Shown: positions 11,620 through 24,900, numbered from the stretch's first letter. The stretch is 64,000 bases of DNA from Megachile rotundata (GCF_050947335.1 NC_134983.1:7936001-8000000), one strand, 5' to 3'. Numbers and translations are program-made. The notes: generated by a model from the sequence alone, not told the origin.

Positions 11620-12125
11620 ATATGAAATTTTGATATTGGGAAATTTACACATTTGAGAAGTTGAAATTTGGTAATTGACAAAATTGTACAATTTGGAATT
11701 TGGAGATTTGGCGATTGTGGGATTTGGGATTTGAGGAGGGGAAAATTATAATATTTGGACTTACAGTTGTTAAATTTAGTATTTGGAGATTGACAAAACT
11801 GTGAATTTCGAAAATCAAATTTTGAGAATTTGGGGACTTAGGAATTTCTTAATTTAAAAAATTGGGTTGTTGAGAATTTGATAATTTAGGAATTTGGAAT
11901 TTTGAGAATTGACGATTTGAAACACTATGAATATGGGAGCCTGAAAATTTAAAAAATGAAAAATTGGGAACTTGAAAGTTTAAAAATTTCTAACTTTATA
12001 TCTCGTAAATGCAAGAATTAAATTTAAGAAGTTAAATACTCAGAACTTTAGAAATTTAGAATTTGAAAATTTTACATCTTGGAAATTGGTAACCAAGAAA
12101 TCAAAAAATGTATGAATATGAAAAT
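11620..12125. repeat. degenerate AAATTTG-type low-complexity block
   Basis: Continuous run of short phrases like GAATTTGG, AAATTTAG and GAAATTTG with an irregular 8-11-base rhythm. Strand bias (G and A/T, almost no C) is visible along the block. No gene. Confidence 0.75.
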
Positions 12126-14825
12126 TTATAGATAAATGTACTTTGACACCTAATTACTACAACGTAATTACCTGCAGATTTAAGTTTGCATACCAGCAAG
12201 AAAATATGTATTAATAATTAATCGTGACCCTGCCCGCATTTTCAACGCGAAATTCACAAATCTGACGTCATAAACTCTTCTGAAACGCATATTGGTATAT
12301 CAGTTATCACTGCACCTGAATCATTGTCTTTCCAAAGGAAGGTTAAGGCCTGACATGTACATGTTCATGTGGGCGAACAGGTTTGGTGAAATCTTCCAAC
12401 AGATCGATGTGCTCCGTGAAACTCCTAAATATTTTACGGTTGATCGATGCAATCGCTAAATTTCGTTGCTTGCTCGTAAAGTATGTCGGTTGTAACAGAT
12501 GTTGACGTGGAAGCTGCATAAGGATATTACGTGTTGATGCGAGAAAAACATGCAGGTGATCTGAAAAATTGTTTCCAAGATTTCTTATTTCATTTCGCTC
12601 TTAAAGCGTAATGTTTTGATGTACAAAAACGTGGAGGACTTTCTAATATGTATTAATTGCTGAATGGCAAAGACTATGTTTGATGACCAGTTTAGGGTAC
12701 TCAGTAGATCAACTCATAACAAATTGTAACGATACATTTTATATTGTTTCTAGGATAATATTACAATATGTCACACCCTGTATACATTTTCATTTATTTA
12801 TAACTTATAAGAAATTATACTTATAATAATAAATTAAAAATACATTTACCACATACTTCGCACTGAGGCAATACATTTTTTGAGAACCCCATTCTTGGTA
12901 TATTTGATAAATTAAGTAGTAGATGAAAGGAGTGTAATTTAAATTTCTATAATTTTAAAACAGTCAGAAACATTAAGCTTGTAGCCGAAACAAATTGCAA
13001 AGTACATTATGACTTTTATGGACACACTTCTCAATCACCGTAGTTTATACTAAAAAGGTGAGATAAAAATGTTAAGATTTGTCAGACAAGGTGTTGCTCG
13101 AATTCCTAATATTAGCATACACTTTTGACCAAAGTGAAGTTTGTGTCTTCATTAACACCTCAATTTGGTGTACAGCAACCTACTGCATATGTAAAAAAAC
13201 AGAGCAGCACGCATCTTACAGAAAATTATCATAAATTACGTCCAGAGCTAAATAAGCCCAGTTTGCAACAGTACTACTATGTTGGATGCAGCGATGAAAA
13301 AAAAGAGTTCAATAAAATCGAGTTTGAAAGTGAGATGCGTCACGAAGAGTTGAGGACGCTACTTGTAAGGATGGATGAGCCAGCGATTGATCAATCTGTC
13401 ACATTGATCGTTCACGCAATCGTTCCTCTTTTGACCTGGCCAGGAATGGATTCAGGTCCCTAAACATTTAAGTCCTACACGTTTCAAGCTGTCATCGGTG
13501 CTAATTCACCTCTTGCACCTTTTCCCTGGAAATTGTTCGCCAGGATAGCGCCTTATTAGAGGAAGATGTTCGTTTACTATTCGCATGACATACGACATTT
13601 TGCAAGTCTGACAAGACTGCGATGCGTTAGGTCGTGTGTAATTAGGGAAAACGGACGTTTTACTAGGGATTTTGAAATCGAAGATCCACCCTTATTCGGA
13701 TGATCTAGTCACATTGATAAATTTTATGTAATAAGATTTATGTCACGTAGGTTGATTATGTAGACGACTAAGTTGAATTGTTTTACAAATATAAATTAGG
13801 ATTCTTTTAAGTCGCATATTTGTTAGGTTATATTTACAATTACGACATCCAAGAAATTCGGCTAATATTTGATTAGTAATGTATACATGTTCGAAATCAG
13901 TTTTCTTTGTAAATGTAGCCATAAATCAATTGTTATAATTGTTAATATGAAAGCCTGAATGACATAGAACAACTTAGATTTTTACAATCAAAAAACATAC
14001 AAAATATAATTTATTAAAAAAAATTCTGTGGATGAGGAATGTAAATTTGATAAATATGTATGTGAGCAGAGAAAGGTGAAAAAGTATCTGTATTAATTAT
14101 TTTTAATATACGTTGTTACATAAAATATTTGCGTAATAATTTGAATCAGTTGACGGGCAATAGCGAAAATAATAAAAACCAAGTCCCGTTTAAAAGAGCG
14201 TAATATCTGGGGAATTGTAAACATGTACATTAATTGTTTAGCTTCACAGGTCATGGAAATCGATAATGTCAATATGTATTCCGCAGAGTGTGTACTTGAC
14301 AATCCTGAAACCTCCTGCAATCAGCTCAAATTCCCGAAATATCATTGTTTCATTAAACATCATAACTTCGTTATTAATCCTTATGTCCACAAAATTACCT
14401 ATCGACTCACAGAATTTCATCATAATTATACCTTGCAATTTTCTATTAATTTTTCGAATTAATTAACGATGTGGTTTTGCTTTTTGAGTCGTAAATGTTT
14501 CGACGATTCCATTTTTAGCAAATTCCAGTTACTGTTATTAACAACCACTATCTTGTAAAATACCAGCAACGTGATCTTAATTCCTTGTCTGGCTTATCGG
14601 TCTTAACTGTAAATAAAGTGTATTTCTTCATCGATTGAATCGATCGGTTCCGGGAAAGAATATTTTATGCGACATCATGGGTTGAAAGCAACAAGTGAAG
14701 CGTAATCTATGCATATGTGTAAATCAACGCCGATGTAGAGATCGGGTCCCAAATTTTCATATTTAGAAATTTCAAGAGATATTTGATCATTTTCAAGTAT
14801 TCATGGTTTCGAATCATCAAGTTTT
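12126..14825. other. gene-free DNA
   Basis: A frame at 13125-13463 starts at TTG and shows no family similarity; overlapping frames on both strands at 14.1-14.5 kb likewise. At 12766-12783 the sequence TGTCACACCCTGTA resembles a lone right end of a CAGGGT-type element, but no partner end was found. No RNA gene seen. Confidence 0.5.
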
Positions 14826-14935
14826 CAAATTTTTAAGATCTCGGTTTTTAAATTCTTAAGATCTCGGTTTTTAAATTCTTAAGATCTCGGTTTTTAAATT
14901 CTTAAGATCTCGGTTTTTAGGTTCTAAAATTTTCA
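14826..14935. repeat. 23-base tandem repeat, four units
   Basis: AAGATCTCGGTTTTTAAATTCTT-type units with AAGATC at 14835, 14858, 14881 and 14904. Almost identical, so recent. Confidence 0.9.
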
Positions 14936-14961
14936 AGGGGTTTACAAACTTTTTTCAAATT

Positions 14962-15400
14962 TTAAAATTTGTGAATTTACAAACTTTCAACTTCTTGAAC
15001 TTGCTTATTGCAAATTCTCAAATACAAATATTTAGAAACGTTCAAATTTGTGAATTTACAAACTTTCAACTTCTTGAACTTGCTTATTGCAAATTCTCAA
15101 ATACAAATGTTTAGAAACGTTCAAATTTGTGAATTTACAAACTCTCAACTTCTTTAACTTGTTTATTACAAATTCTCAAATATAAATATTTAGAAACGTT
15201 CAAATTTGTGAATTTACAAACTTTCAACTTCTTGAACTTGCTTATTGCAAATTCTCAAATACAAATGTTTAGAAACGTTCAAATTTGTGAATTTACAAAC
15301 TCTCAACTTCTTTAACTTGTTTATTACAAATTCTCAAATATAAATATTTAGAAACGTTCAAATTTGTGAATTTACAAACTTTCAACTTTTTGAACTTCCT
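14962..15400. repeat. 79-base tandem repeat, about 5.5 units
   Basis: Units start at 14962, 15041, 15120, 15199, 15278 and 15357, exactly 79 bases apart. Units 2 and 3 differ at several shared sites (CTTTCAACTTCTTGAACTTG versus CTCTCAACTTCTTTAACTTG), and the 2-3 pair is repeated as 4-5, giving a 158-base higher-order period. Confidence 0.92.
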
Positions 15401-17128
15401 CATAAGTATTCAACGTTAGTTTACAATCTTCAAAATTAAAAGGTTAATAAATATACAAATTTTAAGGTACAAAAATTCAGTCCAGTCGACAAATATGCAA
15501 TAGAAAAATTAAATGTGGTATTACAGCAATCTTTCACACAGCTCCATTACAGTTTCACTGCAGCAAGCATTCACACGCCTGCACCTCCTATTAACGACTG
15601 CTACATCCCAAATAATATAAGAGTTAATTATATTCATCGAGGGCCATTACTGATCATGATAATCCAAACCTTGACGACATTTCCATGTCGTCAATGAGAA
15701 AAAGATATAGAGGTTATAATTCAGCAATTCGATCCCGAGCCATGTATTTTTTTTAGCGTGGTCGAAATAGAAGTAGAAACAACTGCAAAACAGGTAATAA
15801 AAATAATCAAATACCGTTATGTTTATGTTTTTCAAGAACATCCGAGCAATTTTCGGGCAAATTATGTTTTCCTGTTAAAATGGTACATGTTTATGGGATG
15901 TTGTAAGACTATTTATCACCGTGCTCTATCTCATAGACGATTCCGTTATTTTGATCGATCGCGATCTGAGATTTTAATTAACATGGATTTTCGAGTTTTG
16001 GTATGGAGGACGACCAGTTCACGCGGTCGTTGCCTTTTTTCGATAAATTATACTCAATGAAGTTAATCGATTTCGCATTTGATGGAATATAGGAGATTAT
16101 ATTTAAAATAACACAAAAACACAATAACTTTGAAAAGACTAAATGAATTTATTATTTAAGAAAAACGACTTGGAAGGACTTCTTTAAAATTTGTTAATTA
16201 CACTTGATTTATGAATATTGAAAATGCAATTCTAAAAGAACCGCTATATTTTATACGTGTGAACAAAAATTATAATATCAGAAAAACAATAGCCAAGAAA
16301 TAGATTTTACTTTATTAACATACGAAAATCCGATAAAAATCGAGCAAACTTGATTACCGACCTCGCAATACGATTATCTCTGCTAATTTCATTGAAATGA
16401 AAATTCAACAGCATAATACCATCTGTTTTGCATTAATGAGAATTCATTTAGCGTCATGTGTTATAATTACTCACTCGATTGTGAAACATACCTTTGCATT
16501 AAATTTGTATTTGTGATACGATATTTTTCGAGAGCAAGATTAATTTGATAAATTAGTTCAAACGAAAATACAATTGAATTCTTAAACGTGCAGGCTTCAA
16601 CTTATATGTGCATATTATATTAACTTGCTTTGTCTGTTTAGTTGAAAGGATTTAAAATGTCAAAGGGAATTTTATTTAAATTGCAGTTCCATTCATATTC
16701 TTTGGAAGATGGATAAATTTCTGCGAATTGTAATTATTATGGTAATTAAAAAATTGTATTGAAGATTTGGATCATTTACGTAATGAGTAATTAAAAATAC
16801 TGGAACAAACTTTAATAATATAATATAGATGTACTTTATTAATATATTATATTATTAATGTTATCTTTAGTATTTTAGTATTATCTATATTTAGAGGCTG
16901 AATCGTGCGAAAATGAGCATAATTCGTTCAAAACGAGCAAAATTGTTCCTTGTGGTGCTGAATTGTGCTCAGTTGGGATAACTTAGCATAACTAGATAGT
17001 ACAGAGATTATATTTAATAATATAATAAAGATGTACTTTTTAGTACACCACAGAGATAGAATTTATTAAATACATTTTATATTCCATTTTTTGTTGGCTA
17101 TTACGATACAGACATAAATCTGTATGCA
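15401..17128. other. gene-free AT-rich DNA
   Basis: No supported gene. A phrase near TTTAATAATATAATA followed by GATGTACTTT occurs near 16.81 and again near 17.01 kb, suggesting a local duplication of about 200 bases that has decayed. Confidence 0.5.
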
Positions 17129-17240
17129 TTTTAATTTGTAAATTTGTAAATTTGTAACTTTGTAAATTTGTAGATTTGTAAATTTGTAAATTTGTAAATT
17201 TGTACATTTGTAAATTTGTAATTTGTACATTTGGAAATTC
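17129..17240. repeat. 8-base microsatellite (AAATTTGT)n
   Basis: About a dozen units of AAATTTGT with single-base variants such as AACTTTGT and AGATTTGT. The minus-strand frame across it (17066-17254) reads as a repeated peptide and is not a gene. Confidence 0.9.
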
Positions 17241-17929
17241 GTAAATATGGACATTTGAGAATTGGAAAATTTATCTTAAAAATTCACAAATGAAGAATTG
17301 GAAGATTTGCAACTTTTCATACTTCCAAACTCTGCAATTTAAATACATAGCGAGTGAAAGATAAATTTTATGATTTGCATATGTAAAAATCAAAGATATA
17401 AAAATTCCAGAACTACGAATTGCAGAATACATCCTACACATGCAAATAAAGAAATATTAAACATTGTAACGTGCAAATATTCAGATTGAAAAATTTTATG
17501 TATGCATACATCAATGCACATGATGTAGAAATAAACATGTACACAGATAATATTCCTTCAACCACGTTGCTATTTATTCAAAAAGCATTAGAAAATTCAG
17601 GAAAAATGTCATGCATTTTATGAAAACGGTTATTGTAAATACAAAATCTTGATGCACATTTCGCATAAGTGGATCAAGTGCGATTTTTTTGAAAAATCCA
17701 TGTTTATAGAATCACAGTCAGGTATTCTTTTTCTACGGTCGAATGCGTAATTACTTAACAATTCGTTGCGCGTACCGAGGTTACGTCTCACGACCCGGAT
17801 CAGATTTTATTTATGGAGCCCGTTTTTCGAACGTTGGGTGTCGCTGAATTTTTACATATGTACTGGCACGCATGATCTGCGGTGATGGATTTCAAGTTTA
17901 CTGCAAGCAGGTCCGAATATCGCTGCATA
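17241..17929. other. gene-free DNA
   Basis: Nothing recognisable on either strand. Confidence 0.5.
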
Positions 17930-18505
17930 ATTTTCGTTCAAAAGTTTCTCAAGTACAAATACAAATTTTCAAAATCTTGATTTTCTCAAAACCCATTTTC
18001 TGAACTATTTCGTCATCAAATTTCCAAGTATGCAAATTTCGTGATTTCCAAATTTTTGAAGTAATAAGTTTCTTTATATTCAAAATATTAGGTTTTCACA
18101 CACTTAGATTTTGTAAGTTTGCAAATTTTCAGAATTCAAATTTCCATGCACAATAATTATTCGATATAAGCAAATCTTTCGGGTTTGGACTTTTGCTTAT
18201 ATCGTATAGGACATTTTTGCTTATATCAAATGATTACTGTAGTCTAATTCTAAAATTCCCAAAACTCCAAACGTTCAAAAGTGCAAAAATGTTTCAATTT
18301 CAAAATTCTTCAATTTAAAATTCCTAATTATTCACAACCCTATAATTTGTACATTCTAAACTCTACAAATTTTCAAAATCCAAAAGCTGCAAACTCCAAA
18401 ATTTCATACTTTCAGCACCTCAAATTGCCAAATTTCAAATTCTGGAAATTGTAAAATCCCTAAACTTGAAAATTCCCAAATACCAAATACCTAAATTTCT
18501 AAGGA
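17930..18505. repeat. degenerate AAATTT-type low-complexity block
   Basis: Phrases such as CAAATTTTCA, CCAAATTTC and AAAATTCCCAAA repeat with irregular 8-11-base spacing. The plus strand is C/A/T-rich and poor in G. The block is interrupted by a small foldback at 18151-18239. Confidence 0.75.
18151..18239. mobile_element. 89-base foldback MITE
   Basis: Ends CAATAATTATTCGATATAAG and, on the reverse strand, CAGTAATCATTTGATATAAG form arms of about 24 bases that continue into GCAAA. An internal TTTGCTTATATCG repeats the arm sequence. TA follows the right end; the left flank is CA rather than TA. Very short non-coding DNA element, family unknown. Confidence 0.6.
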
Positions 18506-20084
18506 TTATACGTATACAACATTGAAATAGAGCATATTTGAATTTAGTATTTCTGGAAGGATAGGATTAATTTTCCGGCATTTCAAACGTAGATAACTTT
18601 AATATGCGCCAAATACTGTCATAATCACGAACACAATACCTTGAGTAGTAAGCAAGGTGGAAAATTACAACGCACAAGAACATACGCTAAATACTTTCGA
18701 TAGCTGTAGGAAACAATCTCTAACTACGATCTATGTAATAACTGTACTACCCATAATCTTTTTATTATAGTTTATATAATTTTAAGTGTGTGATCGAAAG
18801 AATTATATGTAATATTATCACAAATATTAGAGTGCTCTAAGAATGCTCTAAGGGTGAACCAGAAATACCCGAAGGGTGCTCCACGAATGCTTTACGTATT
18901 CTTTATTTTATGTATACTTTATTTTATATCTTTTTATTCACAAGGAAGTATTTCTCTTCATTTTCTCCTCATGATAAATAACGTACAAAAAATTATGCGA
19001 AATAATCTCGAAACAGTGCAGAAATCCTATCATTGATAAAACCAATTAAACCTTATCCAACATAAAAAACAGAACATACCATTTAAACAAACCTTTATTA
19101 TCAATACTCGGAAGCGATAGTCCAATTTCAACAATTCATATAGTTTTGTTGAAATTTCATTGCACAAAAATTGTTTGAATCAATTTATTTGAACAAATTC
19201 ACAAATCATTCTATTTTTTATTGTTTCGAATCAGCGGAGTTCTGTATGGCAGATTTTCGACGACACGTGAGAGCTGAATTTTAGCAAATACATGAATGTT
19301 ACAAACTGATGAGACATTCTGGAATGCGTAGTACGGTAGCTGAAACTCTTTCGACTCCTTTTTTTGCCGATGACGAATTTCAAGTGGGAATTTTCGGTAG
19401 TTTATATTGAAATAGGGATTAAGATTGGGAGACGATTTAAAATTCGTAGACGGTGTAACACTTCGAACACGAATTTCGGGAGATTTATCATTCTTGGAAT
19501 TCTTTGTTCCTTTTTATACAAAACGTCCCATAATTTGTGGTGAAATCATAAAAATGGTAATTATATACGCAGTGGCGTAAGCATTTTTTGCCTAAGGTGA
19601 ATCACGTTCGTTAACCCTTTGTTGCATGATTTCTTCAATGTTGGAAAGGAATATTAATATTTTCAATTCAATATTTTTGAACTCTTAGAATAATAAATAA
19701 ATTCTTTCTGCATTGAAAATTTGTTTAAAATATTATCATATAATATCGTTTCTTAGGAGGCACAAAAAATTATAATTACAATTTTCAATGATTTCAGTAA
19801 GTATGAAATTTATATTTTATTTATTCTTCACAGAATGCAAGAATTCCATACTACAAATTATTTATTGAAATTAAACATGAAATAAAATTTCTTAGATTAC
19901 TTATAAAATTAAGGAAGTATAAATTAAACATGAAATAAAATTTCTTAGATTACTTATAAAATTAACGAAGTGTTTGAAATAATTCAGTGGTTATGTATCT
20001 CATCTCGAATAAAATACCATCTTGCTCTATGATATATTTTGTCATAAAATATAATCCAGCATATTTCCTATTTTTCATATTTAC
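18506..20084. other. gene-free DNA with one 53-base tandem duplication
   Basis: A 53-base unit beginning AAATTAAACATGAAATAAAA at 19868 is repeated from 19921 with about three differences. Otherwise nothing recognisable. TTAACCCTTTGTTGCATG near 19.61 kb resembles a piggyBac-type MITE end, but no partner end was seen. Confidence 0.55.
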
Positions 20085-20135
20085 TTCTAAGGTTCCAAGA
20101 AGAGGATAAAAATACCTCTTCTTGGAACCTTAGAA
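20085..20135. repeat. perfect 21-base inverted repeat with 9-base loop
   Basis: The left arm (20085-20105, beginning TTCTAAGGTTCC) is the exact reverse complement of the right arm (20115-20135), with loop ATAAAAATA. Pairing does not clearly extend beyond. It could fold as an RNA or DNA hairpin. It is shorter than a typical microRNA precursor, and no transcription evidence is visible. Confidence 0.8.
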
Positions 20136-20681
20136 ATACCATAATATGCGCACAACCATAAATTCTTCCACAGATCTTAGTTCAGATTACTCAATTCCCT
20201 AAAAGCTATGTTAATTAATGTCAAGGATAATATAATGTAAGGAAACAAAGTATCTGCTTCTTTAATTTACACGTTGCTACACTTTCGGCAGTACATTCTC
20301 ATTTTCTCACGTTGAACGATAAGGACTCAACGTATGGAATTTTGAAGAAATCTTGAAGCGTGTTTATATTCACGATTCTGATTATTTATTACGTAAATTC
20401 GTTTCCAGCTAATGAAAAGTTCTGTAATCTCAAATTCAATTTGTCGATTCGGATGGAATCTCACAATTTCAGACGTAATGTCCCAGTTTTTTTTCCACAA
20501 AAATTTGCCAGAATATTTTATAAACGAGATTAAGAACGCAATAAACGATCTTTAAAATGGTTTATGAAAAAATTGTAGTAAAAACGAAACTGTAATTGGA
20601 TGTTTCCTTTTGGATACGAAGTAAGCTACAACTTTTTACGCGAAACTTTGCCAGCAGATTTTATGAAGAGTTATACAGATA

Positions 20682-20945
20682 TTTTTTATTAAAAGTTTAT
20701 AATAAAAGTACAATTTTATACGAATTATAAGGTACATGCATTATAAAATATTGATTTTCTTAGGAATCATACTTTACTCTTATGTTTACCACATATTTTT
20801 ATTTCAGTTACTTTTTTATTAAAAGATTGTAATAAAAGTACAATTTTACAGGAATTGTAATGTACATTTTAAGTAGTGCGTTATAAAATATTGATTTGCT
20901 TAAAGAATTAATAATTCCATACTTTACTTTTATGTTCACAGTGTA
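20682..20945. repeat. diverged tandem duplication, about 130-base unit
   Basis: TTTTTTATTAAAAG..TATAATAAAAGTACAATTTTA at about 20682 recurs at about 20812 and continues through TTATAAAATATTGATTT and CATACTTTACTTTTATGTT-like segments with small insertions. Confidence 0.75.
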
Positions 20946-21999
20946 TCCTTTCAGAAATATATTATAACAAAATCCATTTTCATGCTATTTACATTTTATA
21001 TTAATATTATAAAAACTTATAAACGTCTCCCCAATTCGCGGTACAAAACAGTTAAATCGATAGCGATCTCATCTCTCAGAAATTCCGAAATTCCTACAAT
21101 TTTATTTCTCGAAGATCCCGCGCTTTAAACCGCGATGGAACACGTCCGCATTAAATGAGGAAGCGTGATCGCACGAGATACGCGGCTGAATATTTCGTAG
21201 CGGAAAACACGCTGTTACTAGTTGTCACGATATATGCGGTACACGTTTGACCCCCGTGCGTGAATTTTTAACAAACCCACACGGATTCGCGTGTACTCCA
21301 TGCGTGCTGTAAGAACGGGGTTCGTTCACCCCGCTGGTTCACGGATCGGTGAACTTGATGGATAAATATTTTCACGGTTGATTCTAAACGGGTTCAACCC
21401 AAATTTTTACGCTCGAAATGTCAATGTCGAATACCAGAAAAAGAATATACGGGTGCACGTACGCGGACGATGAAATCGATAGGTTCGACGCTTCGTAATA
21501 TCGAATACGAGAAAGCGAAACGTTTTACATATTTATTAGGTGGCACTCCGATAGCATGTTACTTTTCCTGCTTCTTTCCTGAATAATGTTACATGAGATT
21601 AATTAATGTGACTTTCTTTCAGCGATTAATGATACACCTTACGCGTACGGTTACTCGACTCTCCTCCTCGGTTTACGTAACGATTGCACTTTTAAAATCG
21701 AACGATAACTAATGACGGACAAGGGTGAACATTGTACTTATACCGAAGAAGAATCGATTTAACCCCTCGGCGTCTTATGAGAAATTTAGATGATTTATTT
21801 TATATCTTGTTACGTATTCGAGGGGAGGGTTGTGTCTTAATATTTTTGAAAGCATTTAATTATTTTATTGAAGTGAAACTTCTATGGTGCAACTTCACCT
21901 GGGGGGCGCCATGGCCGACGATGAATCACAAACAAGCAGATTTGAAAATTCAGTAATTTTTGATAGCATAAATAAATTTTTCAAGTTCAACAATTTTTG
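20946..21999. other. gene-free DNA, locally less AT-rich
   Basis: Between about 21.1 and 21.5 kb the sequence is richer in CG dinucleotides than its surroundings, but no coding or RNA feature is recognisable. TTAACCCCTCGGCG at about 21.76 kb resembles a piggyBac-type MITE end without a visible partner. Confidence 0.45.
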
Positions 22000-22370
22000 A
22001 CTTCAGAAGATTTTAAATAACTCAGTTGTAAATTGTTAAATTTTTGAAATTGCAAATTTGCTAATTCATGAGTGCTCTTCCTTAATTTTTATCTTCAAAA
22101 TTCTCTAATTTCCCGATTTACAAATTTTCAACCGATTTTAAATACCTCATTTGCAAGTTGTCAAATTTCTAAACTTGCAAGTTTGTTAATTTATGAGTTC
22201 TCTAAGTTCCTTAATTTCTCATCTTCAAAATTCTCCAATTTCTTAATTCCCAAAATTTTAACTACCACATTCTCTAATTCTAAAATTCTCCAATTTCCCA
22301 ATTTTCAAAATTTCAACCACCAAATTCTCTAATTCTAAAATTCCCAAATTCCTAAATTCTAACATCAGGA
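22000..22370. repeat. degenerate AAATTC-type low-complexity block
   Basis: Repeated phrases such as TCTAATTTC, CCAATTTC and AAAATTC on the plus strand, C/T/A-rich. The open frame at 22072-22332 is a by-product of the repeat. Confidence 0.7.
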
Positions 22371-22815
22371 CAATGTTTATCAAAATTTATATTTTTAGTA
22401 AAGTGACTATTTCCGGAGAATACATACGGAATGCTTACTTCAAATAAATTGAAGGTGATATCATGCGTGAACATTACCCTGAAGCGACAGCTACATCTAA
22501 TCTGCACAGTAAATAACCGAGTAAATTATATTCATAAGCTTGTTACATACTTTAAAAAGCTAATTTACGGTATTGCGTGATTGCTACCTGTCAGCTGGGA
22601 TTTCCTCATCACTTTTATTTTCTTCATTTTTATGTTCCTCTCTAACAAAGAGTTTAAGCTCATGTCAGATCGCTGTTCTCGGTTGAAAAAACCAGACACG
22701 CTTTTTTTTATCATGTTAATTTATTGTTGCATAATATATATGAAATCATATTGTATCATAAATACAATAAACAATCTTATATGATTATAGAGCTGTTTAT
22801 TGTAAACGTCGAATG
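22371..22815. other. gene-free DNA
   Basis: Nothing recognisable on either strand. Confidence 0.5.
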
Positions 22816-23125
22816 AAATATTTTCAAATTTAGCAATTTAAAAAATTGATGATTTGGAAATTTCTGTGTTTAAAAATTTATAAATTTCTATAACAATTTT
22901 TAGATTTTAAATTGTTGAAGTAGATAGGTTAGAAATCTCATAATTTGGAAGTTTGGAGCTGGGAATATGTTCAAACTTAGGAGACTAAAATTTAGAAATT
23001 TTCGATTTTCTAATTTGGTCACTTGGACAATTGGAAATCTGAAAATTTGTATTCAAAATTTTACAAGTACTAGAATTTCACATCTTGAAACTTCCAGACT
23101 TTGAAATTGAAAATTTTTCAAATTA
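22816..23125. repeat. degenerate AAATTT-type low-complexity block
   Basis: Phrases such as TTTGGAAATT, AAAATTTATAAATTTC and GAAATTTTCG in irregular 8-11-base rhythm. Confidence 0.65.
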
Positions 23126-23939
23126 TGAACCTGACTGATCGTCCCATCATTATTGTCTTAAGGTTTCCTTAAACTCAATCCACATCGTTAGACTCAATCT
23201 ATATCCTCCTTAAAATCTCAGTAGATCCTCCCTGAACTTTGTATTCTCCCCTAAGCTTCAAAAAGTATTTCACAAAAATTCAATAACAAAACAGTATCCT
23301 AAAATCTTCATTAAATTACCGATTGAAATACGGAAATATTTTCGGGTCAAGGGCGAAGCTGTTCATCTTCCAGCAAGATAAAAATCGCTTAACCAACCAG
23401 ACAGACGGGAAAAGTGAAAAAATGTATGAACGTAAGAGCGACTGAAGGGGCGTGTACCATAGAAAGCGGAAGCTGTCGTAACACGGTCATTACCGGCAAT
23501 TAACTCGTGCACGTTTAACGCGAGTATTATTCAATATCACGCCGAAAGGCTAGCTACAAAGGCATTAAACAGTTGTTTTGCAGGCTGACCAGTAACCTCG
23601 ATTCGAGCAGCCCAATGGGAGTAAGACTTTCGCTTCTACGCCAAGCACAGTTGCCAAACATCTTCCGGAATTCTTCGCGATGACTCGGGATAATTAACCT
23701 TTTCCCCTAGAACCTTTAACGACCTCGATACGTGCCACGAGACTCGTTCGTTTCTTCGTTTCGCGAACCGAAACCATCTTTTCACCTTCGGTCAAACCGA
23801 TTTCCATTAGTAATCAGGATACGTTTGTTCACCGCCACAATTGCCATCTTTCTTCTCTAATTTTCTCTTATTCGGTCTAGAATCAAGTCTATAATTCAAG
23901 TCTATAATTTGATCGATGTCGAAGAATTATACTCTTGTT
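23126..23939. other. gene-free DNA
   Basis: Mixed-composition sequence without a recognisable gene, RNA or element. Confidence 0.5.
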
Positions 23940-24900
23940 GGGCATATTTAGAATTTATCAATATTTCTAATTTGTAGAATTTATAAATTCCTTATTTTAT
24001 CGGTGACAAATCTCTAAATTCTTATATTTCCGAATTTTTGGATTTGTAAAAGACATTTTCAAGTGTCGAAGTACCTGAATCTCCAATTTCTCAAATGATC
24101 AAACACTGAAATTCTTAAAGCCAAGGTATCAGTATATCTAAATCCTCAAATTGTCAATTGTCTAAATACTTAAATCCTTCAATTCGCAATCATTCAAGTA
24201 CATTCTCAATGGTTCAGAACTTAAATTCCCAATTGTCGAAATATCAGAATCTTCAAATTCTCAAATGACCAAACACTTAAATACCCAAATGCCAAGATAT
24301 CAGAGTACCTAAATTCTCAAATTGTTAATTGTACAAATACTTAAATCTTTACATTCGCAATCATTTAAGTTCCTACATTCACAATGGTTCAGAACTCAAA
24401 TTCCCAATTGTCCAAATATTTAAATCTCTAAATTCTCAAATAACCAAACACTTAAATTCTTAAATGCCAGGATATCAGTATACCTAAGTTCTCTTTTCAA
24501 ATATCCAAACACCTAGATCCCTAAATTTGCAACCGTCCAAATACCTAACTCTCCAAATTCCCAATTGTCCAAATATCCAAATCTCCAAATTCTCAAATGA
24601 CCGAGTATCAAAATCCCAAAATTCGCAATCGTCCAAATACCAAACTAGCCAAACTCCTAATTGTCCAATACCCAAATCTCCAAATTCTCAAATGACCAAA
24701 TATCTAAATCCCAAAATTCACAACCGTCCAAATACCAAACTACCCAAACTCCTAATTGTGCAATATCTAAATCTCCAAATTTTCAAATGACCGAATACCT
24801 AAATCCCAAAATTCGTACTCATCCAAATACCTAAATGTCTCCATTATAAAATCTCTAAATTCCCAATTGTCAACATACCAAAATACCCAAACTGTAAAGC
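23940..24900. repeat. degenerate AAATNCCNAAAT-type block with local higher-order repeats
   Basis: The plus strand is A/C/T-rich with phrases such as CCAAATACCTAAATC. A longer phrase, CAAATTCTCAAATGACC, recurs near 24254, 24432, 24585, 24691 and 24776, giving a variable 85-180-base higher-order period. Long frames on both strands (for example 24527-24790) are repeat by-products. Confidence 0.75.

Noticed and set aside
12766..12783. Lone TGTCACACCCTGTA resembling the right end of a CAGGGT-type MITE
   Set aside because: No matching left end or arm similarity nearby; too short to call an element.
13125..13463. 112-codon plus-strand frame
   Set aside because: Begins at TTG, has no known family similarity and no supporting exon nearby.
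17066..17254. Minus-strand frame with a repeated LQIYKFTN-type peptide
   Set aside because: Direct by-product of the (AAATTTGT)n microsatellite.
21765..21785. TTAACCCCTCGGCG, a possible piggyBac-type MITE end
   Set aside because: No inverted partner found within 1 kb.
24484..24790. Repeat-rich open frames on both strands resembling a low-complexity protein
   Set aside because: They follow the AAAT/CC low-complexity block; both strands are open for the same compositional reason.
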